From contig JAHBTK010000004.1 of the NCBI GenBank assembly GCA_019638625.1, positions 434,001-498,000 of the forward strand: a stretch of 64,000 nucleotides of DNA, written 5' to 3'. The notes beneath the pieces are model-generated. The model saw only the letters and a list, made by a program, of their open reading frames with translations, ran no database searches and had not been told where the DNA came from. The stretch is from Chitinophagaceae bacterium. Lineage in GTDB: Bacteria; Bacteroidota; Bacteroidia; Chitinophagales; Chitinophagaceae. A program made the translations under genes and the position numbers. Positions 1-9,092 of this stretch are shown in pieces (positions within the stretch are counted from its first letter, which is position 1; each line of letters opens with the position of its first letter).

Positions 1-3000
1 CAATTAAGAAACTATTCCCGTACACATTACTCACATAAGTGGTATCGAAATAGTACGCTTATCTCCACAGAATATCATACGTCTTACAACCATGATTTCA
101 CGCAGGGATCCGATTCAATTACCCTTATCGTTTCAAATGGCAGACTTTCGGATACAATGGCAATTGTCCAATATTTCAACAATCCGAATGCGCCGAAAAT
201 TGAATCGTTCTCGCCCACCGCAGGTAGCGAAGGAACCGTTGTAAATATCCACGGATCCAATTTTGCGGGCGTTATTGCGGTCAGCTTTGGTGAAGCTCCC
301 GCCAGTTCCTTTACCATACTGACAGATAATCATATGCAGGCAGTGGTGGGAGATGGCGCAAGTGGCAGCTTACAAGTAAAAACACTTCAGTTTTCCGGAT
401 CAGCTCCGGGTTTTGTTTTTGTTCCGGATGCCAGCAATCCGGCGCCGGTAATACATTCTATTTCCCCGGATTCCGGGCCGGTTGGTACAGTAGTGAGAAT
501 TTCAGGCGGGCGTTTTGATGCGATACCTGCTAACAACATCGTTTATTTTGGTGGTACCCGTGCAACGGTTACAGCAGCCTCGCAGGACCAACTTACCTGT
601 ATTGTACCTACCGGCGCTACCTATCTTCCTGTTACTGCTTTAAACAGCAGTACGGGACTAAGCGCTGCATCACTAAAACCTTTCAATGTAACGTACCCTG
701 ACACAGGTCATTTTACCAGAAACTCCTATAAAGAAACTTATCAGAGCCGGTTTCCCGGCTCCGCCAGCGGGTCCTATTTTATGGCAGACGATCTGGATAA
801 CGATGGCAAACCTGATCTGGTCGTAAAAATGTCTACGGGGGGACAGGGAGTATATGCTCTAAGAAACAATGGTTCAAAAGGCAGTTTTTCTTTTGAGGAT
901 CGTGTTCGCATTGCAGAAACACCTACTATTCCTTTCGATCGCTTCAAACTGGTTGATATAGACGGAGACGGAAAAAAAGATATTATTGCGCCTGGAAATT
1001 TGAGTCCTGTCATGGTTTTTGCAAGAAACAACAGTAGTCCCGGCCATATTCAGTTTGAACCACGAATATTATTGCCGGCTCCATTTGGAAGCATGGGTAT
1101 TGCGGCGGGAGACCTGGATAACAACGGGAAACCTGATATTGCGATAGCAGGTCAAAAAGTCATTTCCATTATCAGGAATACCAGCGTGCCCGGAACCCCC
1201 GCATTTGCGAGAAGCATCGGGCTGGATATTCCTTTTAACGCCATTGCCGTTGAAATAGCGGATATGGATGGTGATGGAAAAAACGATATTATTTGCTCAG
1301 GGGGAGAAGGGGTGATGTTTTCTGTTTTCAGGAATAAGAGTGCAATCGGTGCCCTTGACTTTCATGACAGAATCGACGTGTTGCCTTCGGAGTTCACTTC
1401 CAGTAGCGACCTGTTCTATGTTGTAGATCTAAATAGTGATAACAAGCTGGACGTCATTCTATTGAGTCGCGGTGGCTATACTATCTATCTGAACACCAGT
1501 TCGATTGGCAATATCAGTTTTGCCGACCCGGTATTTTATCCTGTAAGTAACTTAAGAGAAGGAACGGTTGCAAACTTTAGTGGTGACAATAAGCCGGACT
1601 TGGCTATAGTTGCCGGTTTGGAGACCAGCTTACAATTATCCCGAAATACATCATCTTCCCAACTTTCATTTGATCCTCCTGTATCCTTTGGCAGACTGGG
1701 CTATACATCCCATGTTAATGTAACGGATTTTGATATGGACGGGAAGCATGATCTGACAGTAGTTGCACAAAATTATATTTCTACTTTTACAAGGAACCTG
1801 GATTCTGTTATTGTTTCGGAAATCTGCGAAAAATGGCAGCATTCTATTGCTGCTGACCTGGATGGCGATACTTATCAATGGCAGATAAATAAAGGAGATG
1901 GCTATGAGAATATAGATATCGGAGATGACTTTTTCCAGGGAGCTAACAAATCTACCTTAACGCTCAGTCCTGTTTCTCTGTCATGGGATGGTTATAAATT
2001 CAGATGTTTGGCAGACGGAAAAACCAGTAGTGTTGTTTTACTAAAAGTCAGGCGATTACTCAACCCGACTGTAGAAATTGAGGCGGATAAAACGGTTATC
2101 TGCTATGGCACTCCCGTTACCTTTACGGCTCACATAAGAGATACCAGTTATAGTAATTATTTTAATTGGGTCTACAACGGTACGGATATTGGTTTTCAGG
2201 GCGACACTGCATACACTGTTACATTCCTCAAAGAGGGAGACAGGATGAGCGCAAAATTAAGAGTGGAGGACATGTGTGCGGAAGACCCTATTTTAAATGT
2301 TACCAGTAATGTCATACACATGAATGTAAAGGGTGAGCCGGCAGAACTTACCATATCCGGTCCCGGAGGGGTCATTTGTGTGGGAACACCAGTTACCTAC
2401 ACTTCCTTTGTTAAAGGAGGTGGGGAAAACCCGACATTTGCCTGGTACCTGAATGATACAAAAATTGAGAACAGCAACAGCAATTCAATAACAATAATTG
2501 CAGAGCATGACCAGGATGATGTATATGCTACGATGACTACCCGTGCTGCAGACTGTGGCCCGGGGCAAACGGTAGAAAGCAATCACTCCCGAATTTTGCT
2601 GACATCCAGCAGACCGCCTATACTAGAACTGTTATCACCAGCCTCAAATTGTACAAACGCTCCATTAACCTTTAATGTTAAGATCACCCCCGAAAGAGAT
2701 ACCGATACTTATTACTGGTACAGCAACGGCAGGCTAATCCGTTCGGGTGAAAAGTCATTGACCATTTCAGAGTGGGAGGATGGCGACAGCATTAAGGTGA
2801 TTGTTAAAACTACCAGTGAATGCGGCGAAGAACTTGTCTCCGAAAGTAATATTGTTACTCTCGTAAAATCATCCTGGAAAGAACCGGTGGTAACCTTGAA
2901 TGCCTCTGCATATGAGATCTGCCGAGGCACAGAAGTAGTGTTTAACGCTGTGATTGAGAATAGTGATGCGAACCAAACCCTGCAATGGTATTTGAACGAT

Positions 3001-3672
3001 GTCAAACTAAATCATAATGCAAACAGCTATAAAATCAGTAGTTTGACGAATAATGATATGGTGAAAGTGGTGTTATCTACGATCAATGGCTGTGGAGTAC
3101 AGGTGGAAGTGAATAGCAATGTTATTAAACTATCCGTAAAGGAATTGATGGAGACGAAAGTGGAAATACATGGAGATACAACAATGCCGGCCGGCCAATT
3201 AACCAGCGTTACAGCACATATTGCTGGTGCGGGCAGCAATTATACTATTCAATGGCAGGAAGAAAGATCGGGTATTTGGAGTGATGTGCCTGGCGCGAAT
3301 AATTCAACATTCAGTTTCGTACAGAACGACTTAGGGACGAAGCTTCGATGTCTCGTGAAAGTAGAAGGCTGCGTTTTGAGCAATGAAGTATATAGCGATG
3401 CGTTTACAGTTTCCGTAGAAAACAAAACTTCCGAACGTTCCAGGATATATCCGAATCCTGTAAATGACTATCTTGTATTGGATTCTTTGCGTGAAAATTT
3501 TGAAACCCTGGAAATAATCAATTCGAACGCCACGGGTAAAATTGTAACGCTAAATGTCAAAGGTCAACAAAAGATCACGGTACCGACCTACTCACTTCCT
3601 AAAGGCGTTTATGTGATCATATTAACCACTGCGGAGGGTAAAAGGGAAATAAGAAGATTTTTTAAGCTATAA
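1..3672 (+). CDS. Large secreted T9SS protein with IPT/TIG, FG-GAP/VCBS and Ig-like domains (5' end outside window)
   Basis: The frame is open from base 1, so the gene starts left of the window; the ATG at 157 is internal. Numbering from that Met, two IPT/TIG domains lie at about 15-90 and 92-178, the first with the motif IESFSPTAGSEGTVVNIHG. About seven FG-GAP/VCBS repeats follow at 200-560, each with a calcium-site-like loop such as DLDNDGKPD, DIDGDGKKD or DMDGDGKND. Several Ig/PKD-like modules span 565-1085. The C-terminus (about 1094-1171), with SRIYPNPVNDY and a KGVYVI strand, is a type A T9SS sorting domain. The protein is therefore probably secreted through the type IX system and attached to the surface. 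FG-GAP propellers and Ig modules suggest adhesion or ligand binding; no catalytic domain is visible in this part. Confidence 0.95.
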   Translation, partial: QLRNYSRTHYSHKWYRNSTLISTEYHTSYNHDFTQGSDSITLIVSNGRLSDTMAIVQYFNNPNAPKIESFSPTAGSEGTVVNIHGSNFAGVIAVSFGEAPASSFTILTDNHMQAVVGDGASGSLQVKTLQFSGSAPGFVFVPDASNPAPVIHSISPDSGPVGTVVRISGGRFDAIPANNIVYFGGTRATVTAASQDQLTCIVPTGATYLPVTALNSSTGLSAASLKPFNVTYPDTGHFTRNSYKETYQSRFPGSASGSYFMADDLDNDGKPDLVVKMSTGGQGVYALRNNGSKGSFSFEDRVRIAETPTIPFDRFKLVDIDGDGKKDIIAPGNLSPVMVFARNNSSPGHIQFEPRILLPAPFGSMGIAAGDLDNNGKPDIAIAGQKVISIIRNTSVPGTPAFARSIGLDIPFNAIAVEIADMDGDGKNDIICSGGEGVMFSVFRNKSAIGALDFHDRIDVLPSEFTSSSDLFYVVDLNSDNKLDVILLSRGGYTIYLNTSSIGNISFADPVFYPVSNLREGTVANFSGDNKPDLAIVAGLETSLQLSRNTSSSQLSFDPPVSFGRLGYTSHVNVTDFDMDGKHDLTVVAQNYISTFTRNLDSVIVSEICEKWQHSIAADLDGDTYQWQINKGDGYENIDIGDDFFQGANKSTLTLSPVSLSWDGYKFRCLADGKTSSVVLLKVRRLLNPTVEIEADKTVICYGTPVTFTAHIRDTSYSNYFNWVYNGTDIGFQGDTAYTVTFLKEGDRMSAKLRVEDMCAEDPILNVTSNVIHMNVKGEPAELTISGPGGVICVGTPVTYTSFVKGGGENPTFAWYLNDTKIENSNSNSITIIAEHDQDDVYATMTTRAADCGPGQTVESNHSRILLTSSRPPILELLSPASNCTNAPLTFNVKITPERDTDTYYWYSNGRLIRSGEKSLTISEWEDGDSIKVIVKTTSECGEELVSESNIVTLVKSSWKEPVVTLNASAYEICRGTEVVFNAVIENSDANQTLQWYLNDVKLNHNANSYKISSLTNNDMVKVVLSTINGCGVQVEVNSNVIKLSVKELMETKVEIHGDTTMPAGQLTSVTAHIAGAGSNYTIQWQEERSGIWSDVPGANNSTFSFVQNDLGTKLRCLVKVEGCVLSNEVYSDAFTVSVENKTSERSRIYPNPVNDYLVLDSLRENFETLEIINSNATGKIVTLNVKGQQKITVPTYSLPKGVYVIILTTAEGKREIRRFFKL

Positions 3673-3738
3673 TGTTGGTTGTTGATTATGGAATTGGCCT
3701 AATCCTAAAGCCCGGCATCGAAAAAGAAAAAGAGGCGA

Positions 3739-3805
3739 AGAAGCCGAAGCTTCTCAATGGGTTTAAAATTGCCTCCAAAACAGGAAAGTGAGGCGGCCTT
3801 TTTTT
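3739..3805. terminator. Convergent intergenic hairpins, probable terminator
   Basis: A small AGAAGC-CGAA-GCTTCT hairpin (3739-3754) is followed by a GCCTC...GAGGC stem (3771-3794) and a run of seven T (3799-3805). It sits between the T9SS gene on the plus strand and the minus-strand gene ending at 3813, and fits an intrinsic terminator for the T9SS gene. The second stem has only five pairs and a long loop. Confidence 0.45.
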
Positions 3806-3812
3806 AAAACAT

Positions 3813-4133
3813 TTACTCCCAATAGTATTCCTGGTTATGGGCATCCCAATGTATGTTAGGGTGTAGCTTAACCATAGCTGTTTGACCGGCAACTGCGGAA
3901 GGATAGAACCTGGCTCTGTCAAGCCGTTTATGTTTAATTAGCAGTGTTATTGCATTTGCTGCACCTCTTTTTCCTAGTACAAACTGTTGTCCTCCATTAA
4001 GTCTGTCTATTACAATCCTTGTTTCATCAACATGAGCAATTTTATAACTAACTCGCCCACCCAAAGACTGAAATTCAATTTTGGCTTTATTGAGTCTTCT
4101 GGCTTCGCGCAAGATAATTTCCCAATCGTTCAT
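3813..4133 (-). CDS. Hypothetical 106-aa protein, downstream partner of a UDG-fold gene
   Basis: A short soluble protein with no signal peptide or membrane segment. It starts MNDWEIILREARRLNK, has a beta-rich centre with GGRVSYKI and ETRIVIDRLNGGQQ, and ends with an aromatic HWDAHNQEYYWE tail. I do not recognise the family. It follows the UDG-fold gene after 32 bp on the same strand, so co-transcription is likely. A small beta-barrel nucleic-acid binder would fit the composition, but this is a guess. Codon use resembles neighbouring genes, and the reading frame is intact. Confidence 0.7.
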   Translation of the reverse strand: MNDWEIILREARRLNKAKIEFQSLGGRVSYKIAHVDETRIVIDRLNGGQQFVLGKRGAANAITLLIKHKRLDRARFYPSAVAGQTAMVKLHPNIHWDAHNQEYYWE

Positions 4134-4165
4134 ATTGTTTTGTTTCTTTAAATATTTGAAAATGT

Positions 4166-5209
4166 TTAAATTAAATGCAAGGTGTTATTCAACGCCATCG
4201 AATATACCTCCTGCCGATAGTGTTTGGTATATGGTTCTGAGAAAGTTGTTGGATATAGTGGCAGGTATAGACGATTGAGACTATTTATTTGGGTGTCAGA
4301 TGGTAAAGGAAGGTTGTTTGTTGCAGCCATGTATTTCACCCACTTTAAATAAAATGGTGAGCCAGGAATATTCAGAGCCGCAAGCGGTGAAGGAGTTGGC
4401 AGATTTATCATTCTAATTCTTTTATCTCCCAGTTTTATCCACCAGACAATTCCATCCCTTTGCTGCTTAACTGAATTTGTTATCCCTTGTACAGTTAAAG
4501 GAAAATAAGGGCCAACCCCTTCGAGATCTCCCGTTATCCGGAAATTGTTCAGCCCGCCAAGACATTCTTCCAATATCCATCTAAAGCCAATCAAAGTATC
4601 GGGGATGTTTCCTAAAAAAGATGTCAAACTGCCGCTTGTAAATAAAACAGTTTCAATTTTTGAATCATTTTCAAAAATCATTTTCAAATTGCAGTTAACA
4701 CTTATATTCCGATAATTCGAATCATTTGCTTTATTCATAACTTTTCGTTGAACAAAAGCAAAAACATCAGAAATCGAAATATTATTATTCAATAAGTTCT
4801 CCTGCAATACAGGGATGGTTATTTGATCTTCTGAGAGCCCAAACAGATAATACCACAGATCCGCCGTATTTCCATAAAAATAGTTTATTGGGTTATTAGG
4901 TTGAATATTGGGGTTGGGTAAACCGGTTAAGCCGAGATTGTTAAAGTAGGAGTTGGGAGGAAATGTTCCAAGGAGTAAAAATTTTCTGGACGGATCAAAG
5001 TCATTTACGTAGGCATCAATATATGGATGCTTTTCCATCGGTCCAAATGAATTAGGGGTTCGGCAATTTGCTAAATAGGAATTATAATGCTGTAAAACAA
5101 GATTTTTTTGTTGCCCCCATATCCTTATGTCATTATCATTGAGGACCGGCGTTGATGCTATTCTATGCTGAATTAGCTTATTGTATAAATCATTCTTGAC
5201 TCTTTGCAT
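4166..5209 (-). CDS. Uracil-DNA glycosylase superfamily-like protein
   Basis: 347 aa. Residues from about 65 resemble the UDG fold: a first-strand motif SRKFLLLGTFPP, then an FYGNTADLWYYLFG segment like the FYGNPxxxFW stretch of hypoxanthine-DNA-glycosylase-type members, and a late NLPTPSPLAALN loop in place of the usual HPSPLS-type motif. UDG-superfamily enzymes flip out and excise damaged or modified bases. The N-terminal 60 residues (MQRVKNDLYNKLIQ...) are extra. No UDG-type iron-sulfur cysteine set is evident. The 106-aa gene at 3813-4133 lies 32 bp downstream on the same strand. Which base it acts on, or whether it is catalytic, cannot be read from the sequence; a role in repair or phage defence is inference. 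Confidence 0.7.
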   Translation of the reverse strand: MQRVKNDLYNKLIQHRIASTPVLNDNDIRIWGQQKNLVLQHYNSYLANCRTPNSFGPMEKHPYIDAYVNDFDPSRKFLLLGTFPPNSYFNNLGLTGLPNPNIQPNNPINYFYGNTADLWYYLFGLSEDQITIPVLQENLLNNNISISDVFAFVQRKVMNKANDSNYRNISVNCNLKMIFENDSKIETVLFTSGSLTSFLGNIPDTLIGFRWILEECLGGLNNFRITGDLEGVGPYFPLTVQGITNSVKQQRDGIVWWIKLGDKRIRMINLPTPSPLAALNIPGSPFYLKWVKYMAATNNLPLPSDTQINSLNRLYLPLYPTTFSEPYTKHYRQEVYSMALNNTLHLI

Positions 5210-5243
5210 CAGTTTTTTTTAAGAAGCTTATGTTTACATTAAT

Positions 5244-5951
5244 TTACATATTGTATATTTCCTTTACCTCTTCCCCGGTCAGCAGCCTGTTATAGATCCT
5301 TATCTCATCAAGTACCCCTCTGTGGTTTTCGATAAATCCATGGGTGTCTGACCCTATGTACATATCTGTGGAAGTATCCGTAGTATAGCCATCACTATAT
5401 GTGGGGAGAGTAGAATGAATTGCACCATTCAGATAATATTTTACAGACATGCCATCTGAAACAATTGCAATATGCTTCCAGTTATTAACCGGGTTTAATG
5501 TAACGGGAAAGTCAGCGGCACTTCCACTATTGGCAAACAAAATCTGACTGTCTGAAAAAAGCCTGAAGTGCATTGCCAAACCTTCGTTTTCCGCTTTGCA
5601 TACTATCGAAACTAATTGATCGGTATTGTACACCCACGCCGTTATGCTAATGGTTTCTTTTATAGAAGAAAGTGAAACAGAGTTTGGTACCTTAATATAA
5701 TTGCTGCCATCGAAATTAAAGGCTTTATTTGCAGCGCCGGCTTTGTCGCTTGTAAGCCCGCTCCTCAGCGCGGTACCATGATTATTATTCCCACTTTCGT
5801 CATTGGTATTGCCATTAAAAGGATAATAAGCTATAAGCCCGGTTTTGAGAGTATCATGGTCCTTGTCACCACATTTTTCTGTTTTTTTGCAACCATAACA
5901 AACTATAAAAACTATAAAAAGAGATGCCGTAAGGAGAAAGGGTTTGAGCAT
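5244..5951 (-). CDS. LamG/concanavalin A-like lipoprotein
   Basis: 235 aa. The N-terminus MLKPFLLTASLFIVFIVCYGC is a lipoprotein signal with the lipidated Cys in a VCYGC box, followed by a charged linker KKTEKCGDKDHD. From about residue 38 comes a LamG/laminin-G-like jelly roll: LIAYYPFNGNTNDESGN, then FDGSNYIKVPNS, and near the end GVLDEIRIYNRLLTGEEV, all hallmarks of the LamG_3 family. Such proteins bind carbohydrate or act as accessory domains in surface proteins. The gene is monocistronic and divergent from the broken gene at 6115. Confidence 0.9.
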   Translation of the reverse strand: MLKPFLLTASLFIVFIVCYGCKKTEKCGDKDHDTLKTGLIAYYPFNGNTNDESGNNNHGTALRSGLTSDKAGAANKAFNFDGSNYIKVPNSVSLSSIKETISITAWVYNTDQLVSIVCKAENEGLAMHFRLFSDSQILFANSGSAADFPVTLNPVNNWKHIAIVSDGMSVKYYLNGAIHSTLPTYSDGYTTDTSTDMYIGSDTHGFIENHRGVLDEIRIYNRLLTGEEVKEIYNM

Positions 5952-6114
5952 AAAGTAGTATTTCCCATGAAAATAGCCAGGCTGAGTTTTAAATAGCCAG
6001 AGATGGTAACCAAACCGGTTCTGATTTCAGTATTTTTCTTTCCGGGAAAAGATATTTTCAATAACTTGAAAATAAAATAATTAAATATTCGTAATTCACC
6101 ATATTCAACCCTGC

Positions 6115-7536
6115 ATGTGTAAGTATTTGATGTTTATATCCCTTTTCTGCTTCTGTGGGTATGCTTGCTTTTCTCAAAAACAGGATTTGTCTCCTGTAAC
6201 ACATCTGTATTATTCGGGCAAAGAAATACCCGGCATCCGTTGGGATGGAAAAGAGTCCGTAGAACCTGACAGCTCCCATTTTTAGAAACTCCGCCAATGC
6301 CTGGTAAAGAACGGCGAGGGGTTGTTTATGGTGCTTAACGGATCAGGCAGATTGTATAAAGCCGGGACGGAAAATGGGAGGGTTGTATTTAAAAGGCTGG
6401 ATTCAACGGTTTACTACGGAAGCAATTTCGGGTCGTATATTTTCAGCCATAAGGATACTATTTTCTCGCTCGGAGGGTATGGATTCTGGAAAACGAACGG
6501 GCTGCTCCGTTACTATGTTCCCTCACGGAAGGAATGGGAGATCATCCGGTTAAACCGGGAAATACCGGTATTCACAGAGAATGTTTATGACCTGATCTGG
6601 TACGATGAACCGGAACAAAAGCTGTATTTCGGGTTTACCAGGGAGGAAAATAATGTTACAAAAGACAATGAGTCCGGTAGTAAACTACATATGGAAACGA
6701 TCGTTCTCGACCTTCTGAAAAAAGACTGGATCACGCAGGGAAATTTGTCACCCTTTCTCAAAGACAACCTGATCGGTATCCGGAATATCATTTCCAGCCC
6801 ATTAGGGCAGATGATTACGTTGAGAGGCAAAGCGCTTTTTCTTAATTACCAGACAAACCAAATCTTTAGTTTAACGGACGATAAACAGAGAAAGCTGGAG
6901 CAACTATCTTCCAATACAGGTGCAACACATACCGCCTATTTCATCGATTCAACCCTTTATCTATGGTTGACGGAAATGAACATAGTTGATTCTATGAAAA
7001 TAATACCGCAGGATCTTGTTTTAATGAATGAAAAGATATTCCTCCGGGGGAAGAATGATCAGGCAGCTATTGAAAAGCAGTCTTTTTCTTTCAAAACAGC
7101 CTCTTATGGTTTTTTTGCAGCGACTATACTGCTTTGGGCAATATATTTTTTGCTCAAAACCCGTAGAACGCATTCGCAGCCTGTTATGGGTAGTGACAAC
7201 GGGGCCGACGAACCAAACGGTCATTTTATGATAGCTTATACAGCTTCTGAATTGGATCTTATCCGTACCGTTTTGAACAATTCAATCAACGGCATGTACA
7301 CGAGCATTGAAGACACAAACAAAATACTGGGCGTAAAAAACAGGGATGTTGACATTCAGAAAAAAGCCCGTCACGATACAATCAGCGCTATCAATAAAAA
7401 ATATGCATTTGCAACAAAATCTGAGAAAGACCTTATTGAAAAGAAACGTGCAGCGTTTGACAGACGTTCTTTTGAATACTTTATAGGCAGCGACCGCTTG
7501 AAAGACGCAGCAGAAATTATTGACAGTAATACATAG
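6115..7536 (+). pseudogene. Exported/membrane protein gene interrupted by one in-frame TAG
   Basis: Read in one frame from the ATG at 6115 (or 6130), the product begins with a signal peptide (LMFISLFCFCGYACFSQ) and continues through HLYYSGKEIPGIRWDG to SSHF, where a single TAG stands at 6283-6285. The same frame resumes with KLRQCLVKNGEGLFMVLNG and stays open to 7536. Only the part from a TTG at 6322 (404 aa) has an uninterrupted frame. The long extracytoplasmic part has beta-propeller-like strands, one membrane helix (GFFAATILLWAIYFLL) lies near residue 256 of the shorter form, and a charged cytoplasmic tail of about 110 residues ends the protein. The family is not recognised. Options are a nonsense mutation, a sequencing error, or reinitiation giving a protein without a signal peptide. 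Confidence 0.7.
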
Positions 7537-7578
7537 CCATGAAAAGGAAGTGACGGAGCTAATGAACTCAGCCTATTA

Positions 7579-8709
7579 TTACCCGGCATTGTCCAGCCAT
7601 TCCCAATAGTTGTCTTTATGTATTGCCTGTGTTATCGCAGGTTGATAGGCTTCAACAAAGGCCTTGGGAAAACGGGTTTTGGCTTTTGGGTTCCATTTCA
7701 TTTCGTATGCAGAGATCCTGCCGTCCTGCTCCTCTATATAATCAATCTCTCCCCGGTGGGTATTTCGCCAGAAATAGCTATTCACGTAAGAGTCACTGTA
7801 AGCCAATTGCTTTTTCCGTTCGCTGATCATGAAATTTTCCCACAGCGCCCCTGTGTCATTACGCTGGCTGAGTGGTGAAAAGTTATTGATAATGGTGTTT
7901 CTTATACCGTTGTCGTAAAAATATATTTTCCTGGTACTGCCGATCTCATTCCGCAGGTTCCGCGCAAATGGTGTGAGCCGGAAAATGACAAAAGATCTTT
8001 CCAGGAGATCAATATAAGTGTTTATGGTTGCTTTGTCGGCGCCAACGGTTTGGGCAAGCTCATTATACGAAACCTCGTTCCCTACCTGCCAGGCAAGTGC
8101 CTGGAGCAGCTTCAGCAAAATTTCAGGTCTGCGTATGCCCCCCAATTCCAGTACATCCTTGTATAAATAACTGCCGGCCAGGTTTACCAGTATTTGTTTT
8201 GCATCGCCCGGGTTTGTTATCACTTCCGGATACATGCCGGTAACCAGGAAGTTTTCCAGCAGGGGTATTGTTTTGGCAAAGGACCGGGTATCCTTTATTT
8301 CCTGCCACGACAGCGGGTACAAGCGATATTCCCATTTACGGCCGGTAAGCGGCTCGTTTATTTTGTCGGCCAGGTCAAGTGCGAATGAACCGGTGATAAA
8401 AAGCTGTACGTCTTTCTTTGCATCAATGATCATTTTAGCGCTCAATCCTATGTTTTCCAGTCGCTGCGCTTCATCAATAACCACTGTCTTGTAATTCCCG
8501 ATATACTGCATAATAAACGCCTGGCTGGGATTGCTCCAGGTAAGCATGGTTTCGGGATCATCGCCATTTATGTACAGGTAATCACCCAGGGAAGCGGCTA
8601 TTTCGCTGATCAAAGTGGTTTTACCTACCTGTCGTGGCCCCAATACGATGATGGCTTTCTTATGATCCACCCTGCTTAATAATGTATTTCTTAACTTCCT
8701 GTTTATCAA
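7579..8709 (-). CDS. AAA_14 ATPase with DUF4143 domain
   Basis: 376 aa, full length for the family. Walker A is GPRQVGKTT (residues about 23-31), Walker B is VVIDEAQR, and a sensor-like FITGSF follows. The C-terminal half contains a winged-helix stretch (YNELAQTVGADKATINTYI) and a nuclease-like DUF4143 end with RGEIDYIEE and AYEMKWNPKAK. This D...ExK pattern is known from PD-(D/E)xK folds; whether it cuts DNA here is unknown. Such genes are common, patchily distributed and of uncertain function. The gene stands alone, and its promoter region carries three phased dyads (8722-8834) that could be operators. Confidence 0.93.
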   Translation of the reverse strand: MINRKLRNTLLSRVDHKKAIIVLGPRQVGKTTLISEIAASLGDYLYINGDDPETMLTWSNPSQAFIMQYIGNYKTVVIDEAQRLENIGLSAKMIIDAKKDVQLFITGSFALDLADKINEPLTGRKWEYRLYPLSWQEIKDTRSFAKTIPLLENFLVTGMYPEVITNPGDAKQILVNLAGSYLYKDVLELGGIRRPEILLKLLQALAWQVGNEVSYNELAQTVGADKATINTYIDLLERSFVIFRLTPFARNLRNEIGSTRKIYFYDNGIRNTIINNFSPLSQRNDTGALWENFMISERKKQLAYSDSYVNSYFWRNTHRGEIDYIEEQDGRISAYEMKWNPKAKTRFPKAFVEAYQPAITQAIHKDNYWEWLDNAG

Positions 8710-8721
8710 AGGAATATTATT

Positions 8722-8834
8722 TTATTCCCCAATAATAGTATATTTTAGAGAATATGATCACCAAAATATATTATTTTTTAGAGATTAAAATCCCCATAAA
8801 TTGTATATTTTGGATATTATAATCCCCAAATATG
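8722..8834. repeat. Tandem 32-33-bp repeats forming three phased dyads upstream of the DUF4143 gene
   Basis: Three and a half copies of a unit (8722-8753, 8754-8786, 8787-8818, 8819-8834) share an ATCCCCAAA-like start and a TATATTTTagAGA-like end. Each unit junction forms an imperfect dyad, TATATTTT...CCAAAATATA, centred near 8754, 8786 and 8818. The 32-bp spacing equals about three helical turns, so all sites would face the same side of the DNA. The array begins 13 bp upstream of the ATPase start codon. An operator or other protein-binding array is the natural reading. Confidence 0.75.
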
Positions 8835-8930
8835 AAAAACCTGTAGTGATCTGTGGAATAGTAGATAAGCGGTTATAACTTAATAATTAGAAAGGCACAG
8901 GTATAACTGTTTATCGGTATTTCTTTGTAT

Positions 8931-9032
8931 TTCCCGGGACAGGAGTCCCGGAACATAGGGAATGCGAAGTCGGAGACATTCGCATAGCAGAAATGATAAA
9001 GGTTTCCAACCTTCGGAGGGTTAGAAACCTTT
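8931..9032. repeat. Three consecutive palindromes
   Basis: Three separate hairpins lie in about 100 bp: TTCCCGGGAC/GTCCCGGAA (8931-8953, one bulge), ATGCGAA/TTCGCAT (8962-8985), and a strong nested stem AAAGGTTTC...GAAACCTTT with an inner AACC/GGGTT pairing (8998-9032). No gene lies between 8710 and 9092. The last stem could help terminate transcription; the others look like REP-type intergenic palindromes. Confidence 0.5.
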
Positions 9033-9036
9033 CCTT

Positions 9037-9075
9037 TAAAAAAAAGGCTGATCCCAATGAACCAGCCTTTTACAA
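9037..9075 (-). terminator. Intrinsic terminator of typA
   Basis: On the minus strand, AAAGGCTG and CAGCCTTT form a stem closed by a loop of about 12 nt and followed by a run of T. It begins about 20 nt after the typA stop codon at 9093. Confidence 0.85.
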
Positions 9076-9092
9076 TATTATTTTACTATAGC

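Noticed and set aside
8722..8834. Possible CRISPR array
   Set aside because: Repeats follow each other with no unique spacers and vary in sequence; they form operator-like dyads instead.
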